Positions 8,223 to 16,277 of a stretch of DNA of 43,916 nucleotides are shown in pieces. Below the pieces are notes generated by a model that ran no database searches, was not told the origin of the DNA, and was given only the letters and a program-made list of their open reading frames with translations. This stretch comes from Bacteriovorax sp. Lineage in GTDB: Bacteria; Bdellovibrionota; Bacteriovoracia; Bacteriovoracales; Bacteriovoracaceae. How positions within the stretch are numbered: the first letter of the stretch is position 1; each line of letters begins with the position of its first letter. The DNA lies in NCBI GenBank assembly GCA_014377485.1, contig JACMPM010000044.1, forward strand, positions 1-43,916, given 5' to 3'. A program made the translations under genes and the position numbers.

Positions 8223-10766
8223 TTAAAAAAGACTTTTTCGTTTAACCAAATACCGAACTCGAGCACTGACAATGATATAAAGAAATAAGCCAAGTGCCAC
8301 CATAACTGATGCGACAAAGGAGAAAATTAATTTTGCATCTGAATCAAAAATAAACCTCATCAGTATCATTGTTAAGGCCGATCCAAAAACTAAAGATAAA
8401 ATAATACATAACAAAATTAAAAAACTAAATTCTCTAGTGTAAATTTTTTTTATGTGAATTAATTTTAATCCCAGCATATGGTACAAAGTCATCTCCCTCG
8501 ATCGTAAATCGAGATGATTAAAACTTACTGCTACCAATACAACCAATGCTACAAATAATGACAGGAGGGATATAAATTTAATTGCTAAGGCCATTAGGTC
8601 AAAAACGGTAGTAATTTTTTTTATGACTTCAGAAACATCAAGTATAGACACATTTGGAAATTGCTCGGCAATTTTAGCAAAAATTTCTCTTTTTTCTCCA
8701 AGCGTCTTTACCTTAAATGAAGATAGAAAAGTTTTAGGAGCTTCTTCAAGAACTCCTGGTTGAAAAAGGATAAAGAAATTTGGTTCAAAACTAATCCATT
8801 TAACTTTTCTAAGACTAGTTACAATACCTACCACTTCAATCCCACTTACATCAAAAAATAATAGATCTCCTAACTTTACTCCTAATCTTTTAGCATATGA
8901 TTGTTCAAGTGAAATTCCACAGGGATTTACTCCAACGTGACATCTTTCTCCATTATAACTCCCTTCGACAACGCTTTCAGACCATGAAAGTTTGGTACGA
9001 TAGCTTAAGTTTACGCCTCTATTTCTCATTCGTTCAGAACTCTGATCCTCGCGAGTTGAAAATTCTCCTTCGCCGGGTTCCACTCTTTTTTGAGTTAACT
9101 CTTGGTTGATTTTGATTAATCGTCCTCTGATCATGGGGGCAAATAAAGTTTGATGCCATTTTTCGTTTTTAACTAACTTGTCGTATTTTTCGCTTTGAGA
9201 GTCCTGAAGATCAAACATAAAAAGATCTGGTCGCCTGTCACCGTAAGTTTGAGTGAACTCATTTCGAAGAGAGCTGTCTAATTGAAAAATAAAGGTGGTA
9301 AGGGTCATGCCAATTAATAAGCAAATGAAAATAGTGAATGAGGATGTAAAATACCGGCTCATTGTTTTGGCAGCATGGCGATTTACAAAGCTTAAGTGTT
9401 CCGCAAGTTTTTCTAAAGCAAGGGTAAAAAATTTAAAACAAAGTCCTGCCAAAATAATAATAACCGTTAAAGAACCAAGAAAATAACCACCCACTTTAAA
9501 TGAATTTGACAGAAAAATAGTCAATATTATTATATATATTAAAAGCGGCATAAAATAATAGAATCTAATTCGCTTAAGTTCAGCTGGTAGGTCTTGAAAA
9601 ATAGTTGCCACTGGTGTTTGAAGTGCTCCCCAGAATAATGGTCCGAGAGCAAGCATGCTTCCACCTAGAGAGAGTAGAAGGATTCGTATTAAAGACAAAC
9701 TTCCTAGTCTAAATAAGAGAACATCTCCGATCAAATTTGTGAAAAATGATTCCAGTAACGGCAACGTAAGAACGACTGCCGAAGTTGAAATTATAACAGC
9801 TGTAATTGTAAGAACAATTAAATGAACAAAACTTACCTTAAAAAGAAATGTCGTTTTAAGTCCCAACGACTTATAGATGGAAAACGTTTTTAATTTTTTA
9901 GAGAGAAAATGTTGTGTAAAATAATAAAGACCAACTAAACTTAATAAATAAGTCATTAAAGTTATCAAGGCCAGGTAATCACTAAGAATATTTAACGAGC
10001 GTGCGATTTGCTGACTTGATTCCTCTGGTCCCACAATTTTGATACTTTTATCTGGGAGTAAGGTACGTAATTCTGCCTGAATTTTTTTCAAGTTATCATC
10101 AGGTTTTAGTTTGATAGCGTAAGCGTATGTCGCTGTTGATCCAAATTTTATGAGATCAGTTTTCGTTAAATAATTATAAGAAAGAAAGATTTTCGGGGCT
10201 AAACTAAATCCGCGAAAAGAAGAAAATTTATCTTCCGTAATCACTCCGTCGATCGTAAATTCCATTTCTCCAATTTTTAGTTTGTCTCCAAGCTTTACTC
10301 CCAATTCCCAGGATAAATCGCGGCTAATCCAGGCGTGAGGTGCAGTATGTAATCCGATCCACTTCCCTGCTCCCCTAAATCCACTATTCTCGAGAACAAC
10401 TCCTCCAAAATAAGGAAACTCTTCAGAGACAAAGTTTAAATCTGCCAGTTTTGAAAGAGGTTCTAATCCGCCAGCTCTCGAGACTAAGGAATATGTTTCT
10501 ATCCATCTTGCAAAACTTAGTTTATTTTTTGCCAGGTAATCTTCAATGGCCTGAATTTCTTTTGGGTCCAAGCTTCGCCGACTAGAAATAGAGAGATCAG
10601 ATGCTATGAAGTTCTTGGCATTTTTGGACACTTTATCTTCGATTCCGCCTTTAAAGGATTCCACCATTAAAAGACCGACAATTCCCAATGAAGCACAAAG
10701 AATATAGAACCAATTAAACGCCCTATCAGATTTAAAATCGCGCCAAAAAAAATTTATGAATGACAT
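8223..10766 (-). CDS. FtsX/MacB-type ABC transporter permease (YbbP-like)
   Basis: An 847-residue membrane protein: one helix near residue 17, a large periplasmic MacB-type domain (about 35-255), a bundle of helices in the middle (about 260-460), a second periplasmic domain, and three C-terminal helices (about 725-840) of FtsX type. This double-FtsX layout is that of YbbP permeases, which pair with a YbbA/LolD ATPase. It overlaps the ATPase gene by 13 bases and lies downstream of a TesA-like gene, the same three partners clustered in E. coli. The likely role is envelope lipid or lipoprotein handling, inferred from partners; the substrate is not shown by the sequence. Confidence 0.85.
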   Translation of the reverse strand: MSFINFFWRDFKSDRAFNWFYILCASLGIVGLLMVESFKGGIEDKVSKNAKNFIASDLSISSRRSLDPKEIQAIEDYLAKNKLSFARWIETYSLVSRAGGLEPLSKLADLNFVSEEFPYFGGVVLENSGFRGAGKWIGLHTAPHAWISRDLSWELGVKLGDKLKIGEMEFTIDGVITEDKFSSFRGFSLAPKIFLSYNYLTKTDLIKFGSTATYAYAIKLKPDDNLKKIQAELRTLLPDKSIKIVGPEESSQQIARSLNILSDYLALITLMTYLLSLVGLYYFTQHFLSKKLKTFSIYKSLGLKTTFLFKVSFVHLIVLTITAVIISTSAVVLTLPLLESFFTNLIGDVLLFRLGSLSLIRILLLSLGGSMLALGPLFWGALQTPVATIFQDLPAELKRIRFYYFMPLLIYIIILTIFLSNSFKVGGYFLGSLTVIIILAGLCFKFFTLALEKLAEHLSFVNRHAAKTMSRYFTSSFTIFICLLIGMTLTTFIFQLDSSLRNEFTQTYGDRRPDLFMFDLQDSQSEKYDKLVKNEKWHQTLFAPMIRGRLIKINQELTQKRVEPGEGEFSTREDQSSERMRNRGVNLSYRTKLSWSESVVEGSYNGERCHVGVNPCGISLEQSYAKRLGVKLGDLLFFDVSGIEVVGIVTSLRKVKWISFEPNFFILFQPGVLEEAPKTFLSSFKVKTLGEKREIFAKIAEQFPNVSILDVSEVIKKITTVFDLMALAIKFISLLSLFVALVVLVAVSFNHLDLRSREMTLYHMLGLKLIHIKKIYTREFSFLILLCIILSLVFGSALTMILMRFIFDSDAKLIFSFVASVMVALGLFLYIIVSARVRYLVKRKSLF

Positions 10767-11413
10767 TTTCCACCTGTGAGTCGAACTATGCGATCGGCCT
10801 TCAAGGCCAACTCTTCATCATGGGTAACTATGACCATTGTCGTTTTCTTTTCACGAACGATATTAAAAAGAGTCTCTATTACCTTTTTTCCAGTTTCACT
10901 ATCGAGATTTCCTGTAGGTTCATCTGCCAATAACATCGGAGGACCAAAAACCAAGGCTCTGGCTATGGCAACTCTCTGCTGTTCTCCCCCTGAAAGCATT
11001 GAGGGAAAGTGATCCACTCTATCTTCTAGACCAACTAATGTAAGCCAATCGAGAGCTTTTTTCTTATCATCGAGCCCATTAATCTCCAACGGCAACAAAA
11101 CATTTTCAAGTGCAGTTAGGTGAGGAATCAAGTTAAATTGTTGAAAAACTATTCCCAAATTTTTAGCTCTCCAATCACAAAGTGCCTCTTCAGAAAGTTT
11201 TGTTAAATCGTTTTGATCAAAAAGTATTGAACCAAAATCCGGCTTTTCAAGGCCAGCTAGAAGGGAGAGCAATGTAGATTTTCCACTCCCCGACTTTCCC
11301 AATAATGCAATAATTTCACCACTGTTAATATCTAATGAAACATCATCCAAAACCTTAATGATATTTTTTCCCTGAATAAAATTTTTTTTAAGATTTCGAA
11401 CGTTCACTTTCAT
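10754..11413 (-). CDS. LolD/YbbA-type ABC transporter ATPase
   Basis: A 219-residue single ATPase domain of the MacB/LolD family. Walker A GKSGSGKS (39-46), Q-loop QQFNLIPHLTALENVLLPL (about 91), signature LSGGEQQR (140-147), Walker B MLLADEPTGNLD (160-171) and switch His HDEE (about 198). The spacing and the ADEPTGNLD form are diagnostic of this clade, whose members power mechanotransmission by FtsX-type permeases rather than bulk import. It overlaps the TesA-like gene by four bases (ATGA) and the permease gene by 13, so the three are translationally coupled. Confidence 0.92.
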   Translation of the reverse strand: MKVNVRNLKKNFIQGKNIIKVLDDVSLDINSGEIIALLGKSGSGKSTLLSLLAGLEKPDFGSILFDQNDLTKLSEEALCDWRAKNLGIVFQQFNLIPHLTALENVLLPLEINGLDDKKKALDWLTLVGLEDRVDHFPSMLSGGEQQRVAIARALVFGPPMLLADEPTGNLDSETGKKVIETLFNIVREKKTTMVIVTHDEELALKADRIVRLTGGKCHS

Positions 11414-12009
11414 AAATTTTTCTCCACAAAATCAGTTAATCCAAGTGCTACGATCTCGTGCCCCCGAGCATTGGGATGAATTCCATCGGCCTGGTTGTAT
11501 TGAGCAATCCCAGCAACATCTTTTAAAATAAACGGCATAAATGGGATTTTTTCAACTTTACTAATATGTTTATACATCACTTCAAAGTCATCAGTGTACT
11601 TCTTTCCATAATTGGGCGGCATCAATAAACCTAATAACAAAACTTTTATTTTCTTATCCTTGGCGAGTCTGATAATTGATCTCAAGTTTTTTTCTGTTTC
11701 AGAAATTTTTAAGCCACGTAGTCCATCATTGGCCCCAAGTTCTAGGACAACAATATCGGTTTTCTTTTTTAAGTGCCATTTCAAACGATTTTCTCCGCTG
11801 GCAGAAGTTGATCCGCTGACACCTCCATTTGTAACTGTGACATCGTATTTTTTAGCCCGTAAATTTTTCTCAACTAATCTAGGAAACGATTGCTCTTCAT
11901 CAACTCCCTGGCCTTCAGATAGCGAATCACCTAAAAAAAGAATATTGGTTGTAGCGTTCACCGAAGAAAGTAGAAGGAAATTAAGAGTGATGAGCAAAAT
12001 ATATTTCAT
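11410..12009 (-). CDS. tesA: TesA-like SGNH hydrolase (arylesterase/lysophospholipase), secreted
   Basis: A 199-residue protein with a signal peptide (about 1-19, ending SVNA) and a complete SGNH set: GDSLS with nucleophile Ser29, the oxyanion Gly in GGVSGSTS (about 63), Asn94 in LGANDGLRG and the pair Asp175/His178 in ADGIHPN. This matches periplasmic TesA (thioesterase I/lysophospholipase L1/arylesterase). Overlap with the YbbA-like gene suggests it works on a lipid handled by the transporter. In E. coli tesA is divergent from ybbAP; here all three run in one direction. Confidence 0.9.
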   Translation of the reverse strand: MKYILLITLNFLLLSSVNATTNILFLGDSLSEGQGVDEEQSFPRLVEKNLRAKKYDVTVTNGGVSGSTSASGENRLKWHLKKKTDIVVLELGANDGLRGLKISETEKNLRSIIRLAKDKKIKVLLLGLLMPPNYGKKYTDDFEVMYKHISKVEKIPFMPFILKDVAGIAQYNQADGIHPNARGHEIVALGLTDFVEKNL

Positions 12010-12381
12010 AATAAATTCCTAGGAAATTAAATTAGCTAATTATTCTCTTTTAGAAACTAGTTGAAAATCAAAACTATTTAATTTTTGATAAATAAGCCTA
12101 TCTTTGACTATAGTGGGTTGTTTAATGCACCGATCTCCTGCTAAAGCAGCCGTCTTTCGCACCCTCAAAATAAAAGGTAAAGTGTGGGACAAATTTAATC
12201 TGACAGAATTAGTAGCCGAAGTGATTGCACGCATTACCTCAAAATAGATGAGACCTAGCACGTCTACCTCAAAGAGTAACTTCCACTTTAGGAATCATAA
12301 ATATTAGTGCAACATTTGGCCGAGTAGCTTACTATTCAAAGATAGATATTTTTCTGCAACTTTTGCAATGTTTTTGTAATA
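12010..12381. other. 372-base divergent intergenic region with a doubtful 40-codon frame
   Basis: This separates the tesA operon (minus) from the outer-membrane barrel gene (plus), so both promoters should lie here. A plus-strand frame 12125-12247 begins at ATG and would encode 40 basic residues (start MHRSPAKAAVFRTLKIKGK, end ARITSK); its ribosome site is poor and I do not recognise it. A minus-strand frame over the same bases looks like its shadow. I see no repeat or clear riboswitch. Confidence 0.3.
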
Positions 12382-13443
12382 ATGAGGGTTTTTTTGAAAA
12401 TTGTTTATTCACTCTTATTGGTACTCCCTCTCATCGCAATGGCAGATGAACAAAAACTAATGTCAGGTCATATTGAAACTCCCAAGGGAAATTATGCTTT
12501 TGGTCCATACGTAAATTATGATTCAACTTATTCGTGGACTTTTGGGGCTGCGTTTATAAAGGAATCAGAAGATAAAGCAGTTGATACATTTCACTTGGAC
12601 TTAGAAGGTTCAAGCAAGGGCTATTTAGAAGTTGATACTAATTACAGAAAAAAAATTTCATCGAATTGGAATGGCGCTTTAGAGTTTGATTACAATACAT
12701 TTTTTGATCCTTTTTATGGCAGAGGTATTTCAACTCATGTTGAGGATAAAAAATTAGTAGATCAACGTGAAGTCGCAACAAAAGCAAATTCTTTTTACGA
12801 ATATTCACCTGAACTTTCATTCGGTCCTTTTATAGAATTTCATTCCCGCCGCGAGCGTCCTGAAAAGCAAGTGGATAAACAACGGTTTAATCTAAATGAA
12901 CAATCTGCTTCTCTTGGTGCAGATTTAATATATGACACTCGAGACTCTAAATTAGACCCCAATCATGGATATAATTTAGAGTTTACTGCCAATATTATGC
13001 CTGCTGATTTAACCAATCTCGATAATCAAAATACTTTTACTCAATTGAAAATGGATCTAAGAAAATATTTTCCCGTTTATAAAACAGTCTTCGCTAGCCG
13101 AGTTGCAGCCGCAAAAACGCTTGGCACTCCAAGCTATCTTTACACTTATCGCTTAGGCGGAGCAAACTATATGCGAGGTTATGAGGCAAATCGCTTTATA
13201 GGAAATCAATTTGCAGTCGTTCAACTTGAAGATCGTTTCAAAATTTATAAAGAATATCTATCAGGAACAATTTCTTACGAAGTTGGTTCAGTCACTTCAA
13301 AACTTTACGACAAACGAAGGTCTTGTAAAGGCGTTGGATTAAGAGTGGCCATGCCACCAGACTGGCGAGATAAGCTAAGTGTAAACTTTAGTTACGGTGA
13401 CGATCAAAGCAATGTAGAAATGGAATTTAATGAAAACTTTTAA
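12382..13443 (+). CDS. Omp85/BamA-type outer-membrane beta-barrel without POTRA domains
   Basis: A 353-residue exported protein: signal peptide about 1-21 (cut after IAMA), then alternating beta strands to a terminal Phe (NENF), the usual outer-membrane end. Omp85-family marks are DTRDSKLDPNHGY (185-197) and LGGANYMRGYEANRF (258-272), equivalent to the conserved barrel and L6-loop RGY motif of bacterial surface antigens (PF01103). The barrel starts directly after the signal, so POTRA repeats are absent and the protein is much shorter than BamA or TamA. Role unknown; small POTRA-less members exist in the family. There is no clear Shine-Dalgarno before the ATG. The DUF1003 gene follows 13 bases downstream. 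Confidence 0.82.
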   Translation: MRVFLKIVYSLLLVLPLIAMADEQKLMSGHIETPKGNYAFGPYVNYDSTYSWTFGAAFIKESEDKAVDTFHLDLEGSSKGYLEVDTNYRKKISSNWNGALEFDYNTFFDPFYGRGISTHVEDKKLVDQREVATKANSFYEYSPELSFGPFIEFHSRRERPEKQVDKQRFNLNEQSASLGADLIYDTRDSKLDPNHGYNLEFTANIMPADLTNLDNQNTFTQLKMDLRKYFPVYKTVFASRVAAAKTLGTPSYLYTYRLGGANYMRGYEANRFIGNQFAVVQLEDRFKIYKEYLSGTISYEVGSVTSKLYDKRRSCKGVGLRVAMPPDWRDKLSVNFSYGDDQSNVEMEFNENF

Positions 13444-13456
13444 TCAGGAGTAAAAC

Positions 13457-13993
13457 TTGGAAAATAAAACATTACCGCTAAATAAACTAGAAATTGTTGA
13501 TGAAGAAGAAAATTTCTTTCGATTTCACTTACCGCACCTACACCTTAATTCAGTTTTTGGTGATGATTGGTTTGCATTAAAGGCTGAAGCCTTTGCACGT
13601 TTTTTTGGAACACCAGTCTTCTTAATAGCCCAAACTGTATTGGTAGCCGTTTGGATTTTGATCAATGTTTTGGGCTTCGCAAAATTTGATATTTATCCAT
13701 TTATTCTTCTTAACTTGGCATTTAGTTTACAAGCTGCTTATGCTGCTCCACTCATTTTACTGGCCCAAACAAGACAGGCCGATCGAGATAAAGTTCACGC
13801 AGAATCTGATGCCCAACATAGAGAAGCTATAGCCGATGCTAGTGAAGAGCGCGAAAAGCTTGCGGCGATACAAACCGCACAGTTAGTTGAGCTACTTGCA
13901 CAAAATACAAAATTAACTGAAATGACCCAGCAACTAACTAAAAGAATCGAGACCCTCACAGTTGAGTTACATGAAAAGCTATTGAAATGTTAA
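13457..13993 (+). CDS. DUF1003 family membrane protein with C-terminal coiled coil
   Basis: 178 residues. Two membrane helices (about 52-73 and 80-104) hold the family's IYPFILLNLAFSLQAAYAAPLILLAQ block, followed by a long charged, probably coiled-coil tail (about 105-175). The TTG at 13457 is the best start: GGAG sits six bases upstream and no Met codon occurs early in the frame. It lies 13 bases after the barrel gene and is probably co-transcribed. Compared with the broken DUF1003 at 3205-3722 it lacks the N-terminal zinc ribbon. Function of the family is not established. Confidence 0.82.
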   Translation: MENKTLPLNKLEIVDEEENFFRFHLPHLHLNSVFGDDWFALKAEAFARFFGTPVFLIAQTVLVAVWILINVLGFAKFDIYPFILLNLAFSLQAAYAAPLILLAQTRQADRDKVHAESDAQHREAIADASEEREKLAAIQTAQLVELLAQNTKLTEMTQQLTKRIETLTVELHEKLLKC

Positions 13994-14043
13994 TGCTAAA
14001 AAAATGATTTTTTCATATTAAGTTCTAGTCTATATTTTTTCTC

Positions 14044-14084
14044 GAACGTAAACTGCTCATAAAGTCAATGAGCAGCTCACGTTC
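14044..14084. repeat. Imperfect 17-bp inverted repeat (hairpin)
   Basis: Arms GAACGTAAACTGCTCAT and ATGAGCAGCTCACGTTC pair at 15 of 17 positions around a seven-base loop. There is no T-run on either side, so it is not a typical intrinsic terminator. It sits 50 bases after the DUF1003 stop and could be a transcript 3' end, an operator for something now lost, or a small structured RNA. Confidence 0.6.
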
Positions 14085-14163
14085 CTAGGAGACATTTTAA
14101 ATTCCAAAGCTCTTGATTTTAAAAAAAGTGTTTCTAGTATTTTTTTGAATACCCTTTACCATT

Positions 14164-14331
14164 ATGTTTGCTTACGACAATGAAACACATAGTGAATTTA
14201 AATCGATATCAAAATTTTTAGTAGAAATTCTTATAGATTCATGGCAATCCATCTCTCCACCTCTTCTGCTGCTCTATGATCTTCCTTATCATTTCTCATA
14301 TTTGCCAATCTGTTACTTCAAAATTGGATAA
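14164..14331 (+). pseudogene. Possible gene remnant, 55-codon frame
   Basis: Starts MFAYDNETHSEFKSISKFL and ends ICYFKIG. No ribosome site stands ahead of its ATG. The preceding frame (about 14091-14189, ILNSKALDFKKSVSSIFLNT, ending at TGA) would join to it with a frameshift near 14165 to give a product of about 85 residues. I do not recognise the sequence; a chance open frame is equally possible. Confidence 0.25.
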
Positions 14332-14495
14332 TAATTTTGAGATAAAACGTGGAAGTTTTTTGATGAGCCTTTCCTGTTAAAGTTAGTACTTTTTGTAGTA
14401 AAAAAATCCTAACAATTTAAACAAGGAAGGCCTATCTTTTTTATTCAAACCACACTAATATGATAAAGAATCCAGCATCAGCAGATGAATTTGGA

Positions 14496-15362
14496 TTAAC
14501 AGCCAGTAACTAATTTATGAATATTAGAGATATTAAAGGCGCCTTTATGCCAATCCATATTGTACCACTTGAGGTTTTTCTGAAGACCTGTCATAAATGG
14601 TATTTTTTCTTCGTTCAATATCGTTGGAATCAATCCTTTTGAAGCGTAGGCAAAAGTCCAGAATACTCCAGGGTAAATCAACATTGGTCCAGTGAAAGAC
14701 TTAACGACCGGATAAACATTTCTCAAATTATCGTAAAAAGTTTTAATTCCAAACTCATCATAAAATGGATTTTCAGTCTGCGCCATCATGATTCCATGAT
14801 CAGTGAGAGCATCGCTCACATGTTTATAAAACTCTTGAGTGAATAATCCAGCAGCGAAATCCTCAGGGTCAGTTGAGTCGATTATAATAACATCAAAAAA
14901 GTTTTTATGTGTTTTGATATATTCGACACCATCTTCAGTGAGCACGTTTACTCTTTTATCAGATAAACCTGATGTACAGTCTGGAAAGTATTTTTTTGAT
15001 ACTTCAATAACTCGTTCATCGATTTCGACCAGGTCAATACGCTCAATCTCCGGGTGTTTTACGAATTCGCGAACAATACCGCCATCGCCGCCACCGATTA
15101 TTAGAACATTTTTAATTTTTGGGTGAATCATTGCAGGAACGTGACCCATAACCTCATGATATACAAATTCGTCCTTATCCGAGACCATTGTTTTTCCGTC
15201 TAGCAAAAGGAGTCGCCCCACACCGTAAGTATCCAGTACATCAATCTTTTGGTACTTAGACTGCTCCGAATGCAAAATGGATTTTATTTTAAAAGAAGTC
15301 GCTACATTCTTGTGGAAATAACGTTCTGAATACCACTCGTCACCTAAAATATTTTCTGTCAT
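14496..15362 (-). CDS. speE: Spermidine synthase
   Basis: A 288-residue aminopropyltransferase that moves the aminopropyl group from decarboxylated S-adenosylmethionine to putrescine. The N-terminal strand domain has LLLLDGKTMVSDKDEFVYHE. The SAM-binding GGGDGG is at 90-95 with acidic VEIDE at 113-117, and the gate motif IIDSTDPEDFA carries Asp162 and Asp165, equivalent to the catalytic aspartates of E. coli SpeE. Length matches the family. GGAG lies five bases before the ATG. It is divergent from speD, whose product makes its co-substrate. Confidence 0.95.
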   Translation of the reverse strand: MTENILGDEWYSERYFHKNVATSFKIKSILHSEQSKYQKIDVLDTYGVGRLLLLDGKTMVSDKDEFVYHEVMGHVPAMIHPKIKNVLIIGGGDGGIVREFVKHPEIERIDLVEIDERVIEVSKKYFPDCTSGLSDKRVNVLTEDGVEYIKTHKNFFDVIIIDSTDPEDFAAGLFTQEFYKHVSDALTDHGIMMAQTENPFYDEFGIKTFYDNLRNVYPVVKSFTGPMLIYPGVFWTFAYASKGLIPTILNEEKIPFMTGLQKNLKWYNMDWHKGAFNISNIHKLVTGC

Positions 15363-15377
15363 AACTCTCCAATTTTT

Positions 15378-15402
15378 ACAAATTGACCAATAAACAATTT
15401 GT
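15378..15402. promoter_or_regulatory. Perfect 8-bp inverted repeat between speE and speD
   Basis: ACAAATTG (15378-15385) and CAATTTGT (15395-15402) flank a nine-base spacer in the 135-base divergent promoter region. It sits 16 bases from the speE start and could be an operator co-controlling both genes, or a hairpin in the speE leader. The right arm is part of a 14-base string found again at 19577-19590. Confidence 0.45.
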
Positions 15403-15497
15403 CACTTTACTCGTTTTATGACACATAGATAGAACTTGAGATTTAAATACGCAACCATCTTTTTAAGTTTTCTTGTTTGATTAAGGAAAAGCCATAT

Positions 15498-16277
15498 ATG
15501 TTCGAATCAAAACTCAGCCCAAATCAAAAAATTAAAATCTCAGGATTTAACAACCTTACAAAGGTTTTAAGCTTTAATATGTATGACTTTTGCATCACTC
15601 TTAATGAAGAGCAGAAAGGTCAGTACGTTAATTTTATTAATGATAAGTACAATGCGACTCGTATAGTAGATATCTCAAAAAAAATCGTCGAAATCATCGA
15701 AGCCAATATTCTTGCCGTTTCTGCTCAAGACTACGATCCAGTTGGAGCCTCTACAATGGTTCTTATGAGCGATCTTAAAGGAGGCGGTGAACCAATTCCT
15801 TCAGTTCAAGTGAATGCTCATCTAGATAAATCACATATCACTGCCCACACTTATCCGGATGCTTCAGATCCTGATGGAATTTGCTCTTTCAGAGTCGATT
15901 TTGATATTGCAACTTGTGGAGAGATCATTCCATTAAACGCCATTAACTATTTATTTGAGGCTTTTGAATGCGACGTGGTTTATGTCGACTACGTTGTTCG
16001 CGGTTATACTCGTCTTGAAAATGGAAAAAAAATCTACAACGATCACCATTTCAATTCGATACAGGATTTCATTAAACCCGATATTAAAAGTAAATTTTTA
16101 TATATGGCCGACATCAATATGCCTCAAGATAATATCTGGCAGTCAAAAATGATGGTAAAAGAAATGGGACCTGAGAATTATCTTCTTAATCCAAATGATG
16201 TAAATCATCCTGATGTTCCAATGAAAATGGAACTTCTGAAAAAAGAGATGAAAGAAGTCTACAACATGATCCATTAA
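15498..16277 (+). CDS. speD: S-adenosylmethionine decarboxylase proenzyme (E. coli class)
   Basis: A pyruvoyl enzyme that supplies the aminopropyl donor for SpeE. I choose the ATG at 15498, with AAGGAAAA about eight bases upstream, over an in-frame TTG at 15477. This gives 259 residues and places the self-cleavage pair HLDKSHITAHTYPD at Lys111-Ser112, with Ser112 at the same position as in E. coli SpeD. Other family marks are LMSDLKGGGEP, FRVDFDIATCGEI and the C-terminal NIWQSKMMVKEM. It belongs to the longer class 1B form, not the short Thermotoga/Bacillus SpeH form. Its TAA shares one base with the start of srkA (TAATG). Confidence 0.95.
   Translation: MFESKLSPNQKIKISGFNNLTKVLSFNMYDFCITLNEEQKGQYVNFINDKYNATRIVDISKKIVEIIEANILAVSAQDYDPVGASTMVLMSDLKGGGEPIPSVQVNAHLDKSHITAHTYPDASDPDGICSFRVDFDIATCGEIIPLNAINYLFEAFECDVVYVDYVVRGYTRLENGKKIYNDHHFNSIQDFIKPDIKSKFLYMADINMPQDNIWQSKMMVKEMGPENYLLNPNDVNHPDVPMKMELLKKEMKEVYNMIH

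Larger units (their letters stand above)
13994..14495. other. 502-base intergenic tract between two gene ends
   Basis: The DUF1003 gene ends on the left and speE ends on the right, so no promoter is required here, yet the tract is 500 bases long. It holds an imperfect 17-bp inverted repeat (14044-14084) and a 55-codon frame (14164-14331). A neighbouring frame (about 14091-14189) also reads as plausible protein up to where the 55-codon frame starts, as if one gene were split by a frameshift. Nothing here resembles a known RNA. Confidence 0.4.

Noticed and set aside
12040-12261. 73-residue minus-strand frame
   Set aside because: No ribosome site, unconvincing composition, and it mirrors the equally doubtful plus-strand frame in the same gap.
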